From Deltaproteobacteria bacterium (lineage in GTDB: Bacteria > Desulfobacterota > Binatia > UTPRO1): a stretch of 35,927 nucleotides of DNA. Below are positions 1-7,501 of this stretch, piece by piece. Position numbers and translations under genes: made by a program. The DNA lies in the NCBI GenBank assembly GCA_029262315.1, contig JAJCZP010000218.1:1-35927 (forward strand), read 5' to 3'. The notes under the pieces are model-generated. The model did not search any database and had not been told where the DNA came from. It saw nothing but the letters and a program-made list of their open reading frames with translations. Every line of letters begins with the position of its first letter. Positions within the stretch are counted from its first letter, which is position 1.

Positions 1-1
1 C

Positions 2-46
2 TACGCTCGACACAGCCTGGGCCCACTCGATCCCGAGGAGAACTAG
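2..46 (+). CDS. possible C-terminal end of an upstream gene (partial)
   Basis: Frame 2 is open from the window edge to a TAG at 44-46 and would encode a short tail ending LGPLDPEEN. The charged, non-repetitive composition would suit a protein C-terminus, but fourteen codons cannot show that this is a gene. I do not recognise it; the rest lies outside the window. Confidence 0.2.
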   Translation, partial: YARHSLGPLDPEEN

Positions 47-109
47 AACAATCGAGACCACATCGAGCCGGGAACCAAATGCGGGCCTCCCGCGATTCGA
101 CCTGTTCGG

Positions 110-436
110 TTGGGCTCAGACAAATGGCAAGGCAGGGTTGCAGTGAAGCAGGTCTACAAGATTACCTATCCAACCGGCAAGATCTACATCGGGAAGGACA
201 GCGTCGGGAGCGCCCGCTACATGGGGAGCCCTAATCCAGACCTGGTGAACGCGGACTTCGCCAAGCTGCCCGCCGAAAGACGTGCTGATTACACGCTCCG
301 CAAAGAGATCTTGTGGGAATCCGAAACCGCTTCCGAGGAAGAGCTGGCGGCGAAAGAGGTCGAGATGATCCGCGCACATGGGTCCAACGATCCGCAAATC
401 GGCTACAATCGGTGGCCGAAGTTTGCGGCCGCGTAG
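110..436 (+). CDS. stand-alone GIY-YIG nuclease-domain protein
   Basis: This 108-residue protein is essentially one GIY-YIG endonuclease domain. The first motif is VYK at residues 15-17 (the Gly of GIY is replaced) and the second is YIG at 26-28, separated by a short loop. A conserved Arg-Tyr (SARYMGS) follows, then a Glu-rich helix (EELAAKEVEMI) carrying the expected metal-binding Glu, and the closing GYN seen in many family members. Such domains cut DNA in homing endonucleases, UvrC and mobile-element nucleases. The start shown is TTG; a GTG at 143 would begin just before the domain and is equally possible. It has no fused DNA-binding domain, so its target specificity is unknown. It sits at the left of an island carrying a recombinase and defence-type genes, which suggests a mobile or defence role. 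Confidence 0.6.
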   Translation: MGSDKWQGRVAVKQVYKITYPTGKIYIGKDSVGSARYMGSPNPDLVNADFAKLPAERRADYTLRKEILWESETASEEELAAKEVEMIRAHGSNDPQIGYNRWPKFAAA

Positions 437-608
437 CTCCGGCGTGCAGGAGCAAGACCTCCCGCTTGGCGGGCCGGGACGCTGATCGCGCGTCAACACC
501 CTTCGGCAGGTGGCGGAGGGCGACAACCCTGTAGTTCCCGCCGAGCGTCTGAACCAACGTCCGCTGTCGCACGCGGATAGGTTCCAGTGCAGCGCCGTGT
601 AGTTGGAG

Positions 609-884
609 TCAGTTCGTGTCAGACATTTCGAGCGCCTTTAGTTCCTGGACCGACAGTGCACCGCGACGGTTGCCGTAGACTCGACGCAGGTTCCCGCACA
701 GCCAGCAAGAGCAACGCCGAGGCGTGTCGGCGAACATCGCCATCGTCTTCGCGTCGTACGTGCAGGGGCAGGGTTCCCGAAGAGGATCGCGGAACCGTTG
801 GGCCGCGTGCTGGGCCCAGTTCTCCCGCAGCCGGCGCATCTTCTTCACGTAGCGTGAGTACCGACGCTCAGCGCGCGTCCGCAT
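609..884 (-). CDS. small basic protein with CxC...CxCxxCGN cysteine motif
   Basis: The 91-residue product starts with a very basic segment (MRTRAERRYSRYVKKMRR) and then carries PCPCTYD and CSCWLCGNLRR, followed by a helix ending in LSVQELKALEM. The CxCxxCGN-x-R signature followed by a short helix resembles a recurrent family of uncharacterised small bacterial proteins, probably a zinc-binding fold; function unknown. The ATG lies directly after the TGA of the preceding small ORF (TGA-GGC-ATG), so the two are probably translated as a unit. Homologues, as I recall them, often accumulate in repetitive or mobile parts of genomes, which fits this island. Confidence 0.55.
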   Translation of the reverse strand: MRTRAERRYSRYVKKMRRLRENWAQHAAQRFRDPLREPCPCTYDAKTMAMFADTPRRCSCWLCGNLRRVYGNRRGALSVQELKALEMSDTN

Positions 885-887
885 GCC

Positions 888-1091
888 TCACCGCTCGTGT
901 TCCCGTGAATCGCGTGGTGGAGGTGGTGGCGTTGGTGTGTCCGGCTCGGCCGATTGCTTGTCGTCGTCCGTCGATACTGGGCGCGGCTTGCCGAAGATGT
1001 GCGGCGGGGCATCCGGCCAGAGGTGCACGCAGCCGTCGCCGTGCTGGCACTCGGTGCAGTACGGGTAGCCGTCGCGCCGGGGCAGAAGCAA
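888..1091 (-). CDS. small Cys-rich protein (YPYCTECQHGDGC motif)
   Basis: The 67-residue ORF has a compact Cys/His cluster near its N-terminus (YPYCTECQHGDGC, then H), with spacing that could bind one zinc ion, followed by an acidic and Pro-rich tail (TPTPPPPPRD). It starts at TTG in this reading and ends three bases before the next small gene, on the same strand. I do not recognise the family. Coding status rests on the tight coupling to the neighbouring CxCxxCGN gene and the non-random Cys cluster; the tail looks like low-complexity sequence. An upstream start cannot be excluded. Confidence 0.45.
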   Translation of the reverse strand: MLLPRRDGYPYCTECQHGDGCVHLWPDAPPHIFGKPRPVSTDDDKQSAEPDTPTPPPPPRDSREHER

Positions 1092-1205
1092 CCATCACCG
1101 TCCTCCGGCACTCGAACCACGCGGAGGGTGGCTCACAACCGGGTGGTTCTGCGCCAGGTGATCGGGTGACTGCATTGCCTGTAAAGTTGCGTCCACGGAT
1201 CGGCC

Positions 1206-1802
1206 TCAACCCGTGGACTTTTGAGCCACCTTGAACCGCCGTGTGATCGTCGCCCGCGAGTAGCCAGTTCGACGCGCGACCTCCCGGACCGACAAGCCCT
1301 GGTCCAGCAGCTTCTGGACACGGCCCGCGTCGACGATGGCGCGTGGTCGTCCGAACTGAGTGCCTGCCGCACGTGCACGCTCGACGCCTGCCCGTACCCG
1401 CGCCTGGATACGCGCGTGTTCCTGACGCGCGACCCACGCGAAGACGGCGAGCAGCAGATCGGAGACGGGGCTCGCGGTGTCGAGCCAACTCTCCTCATGC
1501 GACTTCAGCACGACGCCCGCCGCCTTCAACCTCTCGAGATAGCGGACCATCGGGCCGATGCCTTCGCGGGAGAGGCGATCGAGCGCCCAGACCAGCACGG
1601 TGTCGAACGCGCGACGATGCGCGGCCTCGAGCAGCGCGCGGAGACCTGATCGGTCGGCGCGGCTGCCGCTCGCCTGGTCGACGTACTCCACCACGACCTC
1701 GGCTCCCAGGCGCTCGGCCCAGGTGCGTAGAGCGACGAGCTGGGTCTCGACATCCTGCCCGCGATCGGTGGTGCTAACCCGCGCGTAGAGAGCGGCCTTC
1801 AC
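1206..1802 (-). CDS. serine recombinase (resolvase/invertase family)
   Basis: The 198-residue protein is a complete small serine recombinase. The catalytic N-terminal domain opens with ALYARVSTTDRGQDVETQ, where Ser10 would be the nucleophile that forms the 5' phosphoserine link, and continues with the family motifs GSRADRSGL, VLVWALDRLSRE and ARIQARVRAGVERARAAG. The C-terminus (VQKLLDQGLSVREVARRTGYSRATI) is a Hin-type helix-turn-helix for site binding. The GTG start has a good ribosome site (GGAGG about nine bases upstream). Such enzymes resolve cointegrates, invert segments or move Tn3-type elements. No transposase is beside it, so it may belong to the island or be the remnant of a Tn3-like unit. 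Confidence 0.9.
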   Translation of the reverse strand: MKAALYARVSTTDRGQDVETQLVALRTWAERLGAEVVVEYVDQASGSRADRSGLRALLEAAHRRAFDTVLVWALDRLSREGIGPMVRYLERLKAAGVVLKSHEESWLDTASPVSDLLLAVFAWVARQEHARIQARVRAGVERARAAGTQFGRPRAIVDAGRVQKLLDQGLSVREVARRTGYSRATITRRFKVAQKSTG

Positions 1803-1987
1803 AAGCCGAGCCTCCGGACGTGCGGGACGGGCAGGGTGCTGGTGAGCCGGGCGCGGGTCGCGTGTGGATCTAGAGCGACGGGCTGCTGATCATCGAGACC
1901 GACACCTGGACGCAGAACGGCCTTCGACTCGATCTGTACGAGCGACATATGTCGGCGGTTGCGTCGCCGCGTCGGGAATATCGCTGA
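1802..1987 (+). pseudogene. possible decayed coding fragment with in-frame TAG
   Basis: One frame reads GAGRVWI, a TAG at 1871-1873, then SDGLLIIETDTWTQNGLRL with a protein-like alternation of hydrophobic and charged residues, ending at a TGA at 1985. No start codon fits the second part. It resembles a short conserved fragment read through a nonsense mutation. I do not recognise the protein, and chance cannot be ruled out over so short a stretch. Confidence 0.25.
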
Positions 1988-2391
1988 ACGTATTCGTGCG
2001 TGCGCATGAGTGTCGTCGTTCGGGCTGAGTCCCAGTTTGTCGGGTGCTCAAGCCAGGCAACTATGCGTTGGGCTGTGCGAGTCGTCAACCGCAATCGGTC
2101 TTGCCGAAGTGTAGGAACCACGTGCGAATCAGGATTCTCGTAGGCTATCGGATGCGCGCACTCTTCTCCGTCCGATCGTTGCCTATTGTCTTGACCGGCC
2201 ACTTCGTAGAGTCTGTGGCTTTACACGAATCGGGCTGGTTGAGGTTGCCTACCGGAAGCTCAACAATGCTTTGACTGACAGCGCAGGTAGCCACCTCCTT
2301 ACCGCCGGAGGAGTTTTCTACGCCAGGCCTCGCTTCCAAGTGAACGTGAGCCCCTACGGTCGGATCGGGCCTCCGTGATACCCGCAGCGAC
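1988..2391. other. 404-bp stretch with no supportable gene
   Basis: All ORFs here are short and composition-driven, none has a recognisable motif or ribosome site, and I see no tRNA, terminator or repeat. The base composition is less GC-rich than the core genes, in keeping with the accessory island. Confidence 0.5.
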
Positions 2392-2805
2392 TCAGGGCGT
2401 CTTTGGCCCGGTCTGTTGGGGCGGCTTCAGGGTGATCTCTTGCTCGTACTCACTGATTATTGACTCTCCGCGTTGGAGCGCGTCGAACACGTCGTCAATC
2501 GTCGCTTCACCGTACTTGTACCTTAGCACTACGGGGTCAAGGGTGCGCCAAGCACGGACAAACTTCTGGTACCGCCGATCTGGTTGGACGAAACCCAGCA
2601 CAGCCAGGCAGACGGCGGCGGCTGCTGCGAGAAGTTTAGGCACGAGGTCGATGCCAAAGTCGATGGTTGCGAGCGACGAGGCGGTTACGCCAACGACGCC
2701 GACAAAATAGTGGTACCCTGCGGACCAAGACCAGAGGCCACGCCACTGATCAAGTCGCTCTTGAATCTCTTCTGGGACCTTTTTCGGAACCGCACTGTCT
2801 GACAT
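2392..2805 (-). CDS. two-helix membrane protein, SLATT-like
   Basis: The start at 2805 is chosen because GGAGGG lies six bases upstream; the open frame extends further but without coding character. The 137-residue product has a charged amphipathic N-terminus (VPEEIQERLDQWRG), two adjacent hydrophobic helices (YHYFVGVVGVTASSLATI at about residues 33-50 and KLLAAAAAVCLAVLGFV), then a cytoplasmic helical tail beginning QPDRRYQKFVRAWRTLDP. This layout, two close helices followed by a P-x-x-R...F...AW/Y helix, is that of SLATT-domain proteins, proposed pore-forming effectors in defence and second-messenger systems. The family assignment is inferred by pattern. It is transcribed away from the SIR2-HerA operon with 425 bp between them, so co-regulation is possible. 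Confidence 0.6.
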   Translation of the reverse strand: MSDSAVPKKVPEEIQERLDQWRGLWSWSAGYHYFVGVVGVTASSLATIDFGIDLVPKLLAAAAAVCLAVLGFVQPDRRYQKFVRAWRTLDPVVLRYKYGEATIDDVFDALQRGESIISEYEQEITLKPPQQTGPKTP

Positions 2806-3230
2806 CGAGAGCCCTCCTTCGTGAACGGTGTCTGATAGTTCACTCTGGTAGCGTCTCCTCGCTGACTGAAGCAAGTCGCATCTTCGTCTTCCCACAAGAC
2901 CGAGGTTACGGAGCCGAAGGGACGGAAGGAAGTTTGGTGTAAGCGTTTCATTCTGGAACACTTGTTGGGCTTCCGAGGTCACTTGGGTAAATCGTAGTCA
3001 GACCCCGCTCGCCGAGGAATCAGCGTGCGGCTCGGTCGCTGAGCGCTACGGGAGCAGCGATACCATCTTCGAATGACCATTCTCGGAGCCTCCCGAAGAT
3101 CTCGACCTGCTGAGCTGCTACGCAGATCCGAGTAAGGTGCGACCTGCCAAACTCAGATCCTCAGATTCCATTCGAGAGAGAAACGCGCCGTTCTCATTCA
3201 GAAGAGATTGGGCTACAAACGCCGCCGAGC
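2806..3230. promoter_or_regulatory. divergent intergenic region between SLATT-like and SIR2-like genes
   Basis: This 425-bp region separates two divergently read genes and must hold both promoters. I cannot assign confident -35/-10 boxes. No regulator gene, RNA gene or strong palindrome stands out. The short ORFs inside lack coding features. Confidence 0.3.
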
Positions 3231-4454
3231 ATGCCCCAATCACACGACGCGGTTCGGCAGGTAGGACTACTGCGACAGGCTCTGGAGTCGTCGAAGCGGC
3301 CTCTCGGGTTTCTTCTCGGCGCTGGATGCCCGATGTCCGCTGGCCCGCCCGAGGCCCCGCCGTTGATTCCGGGGATCGCGGGCATGACGGAACGGGTTGT
3401 CACAGAGCTTGGGGATTCGGACCTGGGCGAGGCGTTCTCGAAGGTAAGGACGAATCTAGCGATGGCGGGTGCCGCGCCCCCGAACGTTGAGGACTATCTT
3501 ACCCACGTTCGCTTGCTCGCAGAGGTGGCACGCCAATCGTCCTCAACGCTAAGCGATCTCGACCATCCAACGCTTGTCGCGCTCGACCACAAGATATGCA
3601 AAGTGATCGCCAAGCTCGCGACCGTCGACCTTCTAGGGACCAAGACTCCTTACCATCATCTTGCCGCATGGGTCCGTGGCACAACGCGGGTCATCCCCGT
3701 CGAATTGTTCACGACGAACTACGATCTTCTCCTTGAACAGTCACTTGAGGAGCTGCGCGTGCCGTACTTCGACGGTTTCAGCGGGTCCCGTGAGGCTTTC
3801 TTCGATCCACATGCGATCGAGGCTGAACAGGAGGCTTTCCCTCCGCGGTGGGCGCGTCTTTGGAAACTCCACGGTTCGATCAACTGGTGGGCGCGATCTG
3901 CGACGAGCCCCTCGGAGGTCGTGCGTAGCATGAAGGAGGCCGGAGAGAGTTTGCTGGTGCACCCCTCTCACCTGAAATACGACGAGTCGCGTCAGATGCC
4001 GTACCTCGCGATGATGGACCGTCTCAAAGCGTTCCTCAGGCGGCCAGCTGCGGTCCTCGTGACGTGCGGCTACTCCTTCCGCGATCGGCACATCAACGCC
4101 CTACTGTGGCAAGCGCTTGCGGGCAACCCGGACGCGACGATGTTCGCACTCGTGCGAAGCAATCTCGAGAAGTACCCTACCGCGATCGAGCTAGCGACAA
4201 CCACGCCGAACCTGTCACTTCTCGCGAGAGGCGGGGGAATCATCGGCGTCCGAGAAGCGAAGTGGTCAGCTCGCGAACCTGCGGACAAGGCACCTCCCGG
4301 TGTGGCGATCGAAGCCGGCGCCCCCAATGAGCAGATGCAGGTCGAGGTCCATCTCGGCGATTTCGCTCAGCTCGGCTACTTATTGCAGGACATGATCGGA
4401 GGGCCGCGCGAATACCCTCTATCAACGCACGGCGGGGAGCCGAGTGGTGGCTGA
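3231..4454 (+). CDS. SIR2-like NADase-type effector, first gene of a SIR2-HerA operon
   Basis: The 407-residue protein carries a SIR2-like fold typical of defence effectors. GFLLGAGCPMS (residues 26-36) is the Gly-rich NAD-binding loop, FTTNYD (160-165) holds the conserved Asn of the nicotinamide pocket (Asn163), WKLHGSINWW contains His214 in the position of the sirtuin catalytic His, and TCGYSFRDRHIN (278-290) is the late NAD-contacting motif. In known SIR2-HerA systems this subunit depletes NAD(P) or cuts nucleic acid when phage infection is sensed, as part of a large complex with the HerA hexamer. Its last 11 bases overlap the HerA gene, so expression is coupled. About 100 C-terminal residues follow the motif set and may contact HerA. 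The ATG at 3231 has only a weak ribosome site. Functional assignment is by family; activity here is inferred. Confidence 0.88.
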   Translation: MPQSHDAVRQVGLLRQALESSKRPLGFLLGAGCPMSAGPPEAPPLIPGIAGMTERVVTELGDSDLGEAFSKVRTNLAMAGAAPPNVEDYLTHVRLLAEVARQSSSTLSDLDHPTLVALDHKICKVIAKLATVDLLGTKTPYHHLAAWVRGTTRVIPVELFTTNYDLLLEQSLEELRVPYFDGFSGSREAFFDPHAIEAEQEAFPPRWARLWKLHGSINWWARSATSPSEVVRSMKEAGESLLVHPSHLKYDESRQMPYLAMMDRLKAFLRRPAAVLVTCGYSFRDRHINALLWQALAGNPDATMFALVRSNLEKYPTAIELATTTPNLSLLARGGGIIGVREAKWSAREPADKAPPGVAIEAGAPNEQMQVEVHLGDFAQLGYLLQDMIGGPREYPLSTHGGEPSGG

Positions 4455-6315
4455 TCCGACGCTCCTTGGAACAGTCGAAGCGGTAAGTGGCTCTACGGTT
4501 ACGATCGCTTTAAGCCGCACGCTGGGTACGGGAATATCGTTCGTTGAGGGCTATGGCTATCGGGTAGGGCAGATCGGAAGCTTTGTTCGCATTCCGCTGG
4601 GATACATCGATCTCTTTGGCCTGGTCACTACCGTAGGTGCGGCGGCCGCCCCGCAAGATGTGAATGATCAGCCGCAGAGAAGCCGTCAGTGGCTGACTGT
4701 CCAGCTCGTCGGTGAGGGCTCTCGGAAGGGTGAGTTCAGCCGCGGTGTGTCTCAGTTCCCGACGGTCGGAGATGGCGTCCACCTCGTAAGCGAGATCGAC
4801 CTGGCAAGGATCTACGGACGACCCGATGACGGTAGATACCTTCCGGTCGGGCGCATTGCGAGCGCTGATCCGATTCCCGCGCTCATCGATGTCAACAAGC
4901 TCGTCACCCGCCACTGCGCAGTCGTAGGGTCAACTGGCTCGGGCAAGTCGACTGCGGTGGCTACCCTGTTGAGCATCTTATCTGAGAAGACTCGCTATCC
5001 GTCTGCACGGGTTCTGCTCTTGGACATCCATGGAGAATATGCACGTGCCTTCAGAAATAGGGCATCTGTCTTTCGCGTGAACGCGGATTCATCGGCGGGG
5101 GAAGGTGACCTCTTCATCCCGTATTGGGCTCTCAACTTTGAGGAACTGCTTGACCTGACATTCGGCCCTTTGGAGGACGTGGAGCGCGGTTTCATTCGGC
5201 AGAGGATCGAGGACATGAAGCGCGCAAGCATGCGCGATCAGAAGCCATCCGGGGTAACTGAGGAGACGCTGACGGTCGACACGCCAATCCCGTTTAGCAT
5301 CCATCAGCTTTGGTTTGACCTTCACCGGCTCGTCTACGCGACCTACACGGCACAAGGTACGGCGCAAACCGACGCCACAGTCGCTTACGAACTCGATGCC
5401 AACCAGCAGCCGATCGAGACGGGCGACGCGCTGAAGGTCACGGCGCCTCGCTATCGACCGCATACGCTGGCTGCAGGTGGCCAGAAGGTATACCTCGCTG
5501 CGAACTCTCCGAACATTCGACGGTCAGTCGACGGCCTGGGCTCAAGGTTGCGGGACCGACGTTACGACTTCCTCTTTCGCCCAGGGCCGTGGACGCCAGA
5601 TGCCGTCGGCAAGCCGGCGAATGATCTTGGCAGTCTGATCGAGGCTTGGCTCGGCGGGCCACAGCCGGTCGCGATTCTTGACCTCTCGGGCATCCCGGTG
5701 ACCGTTCTAAATACGCTCATTGGAGCACTTCTGCGCATTACGTTTGACTGTCTTTTCTGGGCCCGGAATCTCCCGGAAGGTGGCCGCGAACGCCCCCTAC
5801 TCATCGTGCTTGAGGAAGCCCATGCGTACCTCTCCACTTCGAGTACCGCAACAGCCGCGGTATGCCGGCTAGTGAAGGAAGGTAGGAAGTACGGCCTGGG
5901 GGCGATGGTCGTCAGCCAGCGCCCATCGGAGATCGACCAGACGATCCTGTCGCAGTGTGGAACGGTCTTCGCGCTTCGACTGGCTAACACGACAGATCGG
6001 AGTCATGTCACGGCTTCTGCGACGGACGGTCTGGAAGGGCTGCTGAGCATCCTGCCTTCTCTTCGGACTGGCGAGGCAATCATTCTAGGTGAAGCGGTGC
6101 ACCTGCCGATGCGGGCGCTGATCGATCTCCCGTCGGCAGAGCATCGCCCGGACAGTGTCGATCCGAAAGTGTATACGAGCGACGAAGAGCCGGGCGGGTG
6201 GAACAGCCCCCGCACGCCTCAGGACTACGCTGAGGTGGCGACGCTCTGGCGGAAGCAGGACTACCGATCTCCCCGATTGGCGACACCAGAGGATGAGTCT
6301 GGAGAGAACGGATGA
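4444..6315 (+). CDS. herA: HerA/FtsK-like ATPase of a SIR2-HerA system
   Basis: The 623-residue protein is a HerA-type hexameric ATPase. An N-terminal beta-rich region (about 1-130) corresponds to the HAS barrel. Walker A is GSTGSGKST at 162-170 (Lys168), followed by LLLDIHGEYA, typical of the DUF87/HerA family. Walker B is LIVLEEAHAYL with Glu457/Glu458. VVSQRPSEID (Arg493) and the QCGTVFALRLAN segment complete the RecA core. HerA normally pumps DNA with the NurA nuclease; beside a SIR2-like protein it instead forms an anti-phage complex. The GTG start (4444, or 4447) overlaps the SIR2 gene and has GGGGAG upstream. Its TGA overlaps the next ATG (ATGA), so all three genes of the operon are coupled. 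No NurA homologue is nearby, which supports the defence reading over a repair role. Confidence 0.92.
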   Translation: MVADPTLLGTVEAVSGSTVTIALSRTLGTGISFVEGYGYRVGQIGSFVRIPLGYIDLFGLVTTVGAAAAPQDVNDQPQRSRQWLTVQLVGEGSRKGEFSRGVSQFPTVGDGVHLVSEIDLARIYGRPDDGRYLPVGRIASADPIPALIDVNKLVTRHCAVVGSTGSGKSTAVATLLSILSEKTRYPSARVLLLDIHGEYARAFRNRASVFRVNADSSAGEGDLFIPYWALNFEELLDLTFGPLEDVERGFIRQRIEDMKRASMRDQKPSGVTEETLTVDTPIPFSIHQLWFDLHRLVYATYTAQGTAQTDATVAYELDANQQPIETGDALKVTAPRYRPHTLAAGGQKVYLAANSPNIRRSVDGLGSRLRDRRYDFLFRPGPWTPDAVGKPANDLGSLIEAWLGGPQPVAILDLSGIPVTVLNTLIGALLRITFDCLFWARNLPEGGRERPLLIVLEEAHAYLSTSSTATAAVCRLVKEGRKYGLGAMVVSQRPSEIDQTILSQCGTVFALRLANTTDRSHVTASATDGLEGLLSILPSLRTGEAIILGEAVHLPMRALIDLPSAEHRPDSVDPKVYTSDEEPGGWNSPRTPQDYAEVATLWRKQDYRSPRLATPEDESGENG

Positions 6316-6521
6316 ATCGGGTAGCCGTACAGTCATCTAACCTCGCCGAGATTGGCTATAACCCGCAGTCGCAGACCTTGGAGATAATGTTTCGCAACGG
6401 CGCTGTGTATCAGTATTTCGATGTCCCAGAGCACGTGTTCAAGGAGCTACTCGACGCGGCGAGTCCAGGGCGGTATTTCCACAGCGCCATCAAGGGCTCC
6501 TATAGGTACGCCCGGTTGTGA
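6312..6521 (+). CDS. KTSC-domain small protein, third gene of the SIR2-HerA operon
   Basis: The 69-residue protein is a single KTSC domain, a short domain first noted at the C-terminus of some lysyl-tRNA synthetases and as stand-alone bacterial proteins, of unknown function. The diagnostic pattern is visible: SSNLAEIGYNPQSQTLEIMF, then GAVYQYFDVPEHVFKELLDA and a closing SPGRYFHSAIKGSYRY. The ATG overlaps the HerA stop as ATGA and GGAGAG lies just upstream, giving strict translational coupling to HerA. That makes it likely to act with the ATPase, for example as a sensor, inhibitor or structural subunit, but the role is inference. Common SIR2-HerA loci are described as two-gene systems, so a dedicated third subunit would be notable. 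Confidence 0.85.
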   Translation: MNRVAVQSSNLAEIGYNPQSQTLEIMFRNGAVYQYFDVPEHVFKELLDAASPGRYFHSAIKGSYRYARL

Positions 6522-6637
6522 GGCCGTAGCAGGTTCCACCCGAGCGCCTAGCGGAGTCGTAGCTCCCAGGCTCACTGGCCCAGCGTCCGAGAAGAGCTAT
6601 TCTCATACGCGATCCCACCCAGCCCGAGGCCGGCAGC

Positions 6638-7207
6638 TTACCGACCTTCGACCAGATCCCGCAGTGCCTTTGCCCCGTCCTTCGCGTCCAGATCGAGCCC
6701 CGCATCCGCAAGCGCGATCCCGGCCTCCTTGGCCTGGCCGACCATCCGCCTGTAGCTGGCCTGATACGTGCCGGAGGCCTGCGACGACCGGTAGACCAGC
6801 CCCCAGCACTGCCGACACGCAAACGTCCGGTCGCCCGACGGCAAGTACAGCTTCGCGGCACGCCGTCCACACGATTCGTCGCCGCGCCAACTCGGACACT
6901 GGAAGCGCCACGCGGCCGTGCCCCTGGTCGGGCGGACGTACGTGAGCACGATCCACTGCTCGAACGTCTGCGTCGTTCCGAGTAGATCGGTGACTTGCCA
7001 CTGGAGGCCCAGCAGGCGCTCGTGCTCGCCCGTGGTGTCGATCACGACGCCGAGCCGGAGGTCGGTGCCCAGTGTGAGCGTGCCGCCCGTCAGCGGGCCG
7101 CGTAGGAGGTCGCGCTCGGTGAACACGGTGATCTCGAGCTGCATGCACTGTTCGACGGTGCGCGCCTTCACGTGATCGTTCCATCTGGTGGAGTCGGCGT
7201 TGCCCAT
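6638..7207 (-). CDS. zinc-ribbon-like hypothetical protein
   Basis: The 189-residue protein has a beta-rich N-terminal part and a C-terminal module FQCPSW...SCGRRAAKLYLP...FACRQCWGLVYRSSQ, i.e. a Cys pair, the GRR-x-KLYLP strand, then CRQC and LVYRS. It resembles a recurrent family of uncharacterised proteins in which two CxxC knuckles flank a KLYLP segment; here the first knuckle is expanded (C-x8-C). A short helical tail follows. The likely role is nucleic acid or protein binding through zinc, but none is proven. It is read convergently toward the SIR2-HerA-KTSC operon and lies just inside the right end of the island, near the tRNA-Val attachment scar. Confidence 0.65.
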   Translation of the reverse strand: MGNADSTRWNDHVKARTVEQCMQLEITVFTERDLLRGPLTGGTLTLGTDLRLGVVIDTTGEHERLLGLQWQVTDLLGTTQTFEQWIVLTYVRPTRGTAAWRFQCPSWRGDESCGRRAAKLYLPSGDRTFACRQCWGLVYRSSQASGTYQASYRRMVGQAKEAGIALADAGLDLDAKDGAKALRDLVEGR

Positions 7208-7327
7208 CAGTCGGTCCGCGTTTTCCGAAACGTGGTCCGTCGCGAACCGTTATGGCTGGTAGCCAACAGAAAACTTCTCACGGTTCAGATAGCTTCCGGC
7301 CAGCGGATACGCGGTGTGAATATTTGC

Positions 7328-7360
7328 ATGAAATCTGGTGCCGGTTTTGGTGCCGGTTGA
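7328..7360 (+). repeat. Gly-rich tail SGAGFGAG before a stop, possible integrase 3' remnant
   Basis: The frame ending at TGA 7358-7360 reads KSGAGFGAG-stop, made by a direct duplication of GGTGCCGGTT. Very similar duplicated Gly tails occur before stops at 14502-14528 and 15318-15339. I infer these are the last codons of tRNA-targeting integrases, as each lies close to an attachment-type site, but no integrase body survives. Confidence 0.3.
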
Positions 7361-7453
7361 GCCGCGCAATACGTCGCAATCAGTCGCACTGTGGCGCACG
7401 TATCTATGTGATTAGACAGAAATCACTCCTCGTCGTCTGACCCCTCTGAGTGA

Positions 7454-7495
7454 CTTACAAGCCGGGGGTCACTGGTTCGAGCCCAGTACCGCCCA
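7454..7495 (+). pseudogene. 3' half of tRNA-Val(UAC), attachment-site scar
   Basis: The anticodon loop CTTACAA (anticodon TAC at 7456-7458) is followed by a T-arm with a perfect stem ACTGG/CCAGT around TTCGAGC and the acceptor strand ACCGCCCA. The 5' half (acceptor, D-arm, anticodon 5' stem) is absent. This is the duplicated 3' end left when an element integrates into a tRNA-Val gene, making this the right attachment site of the island; the intact tRNA-Val should lie to the left, outside the window. Antisense translation gives the familiar false ORF motif GGTGLEP. Confidence 0.7.
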
Positions 7496-7501
7496 TTCTC
7501 G

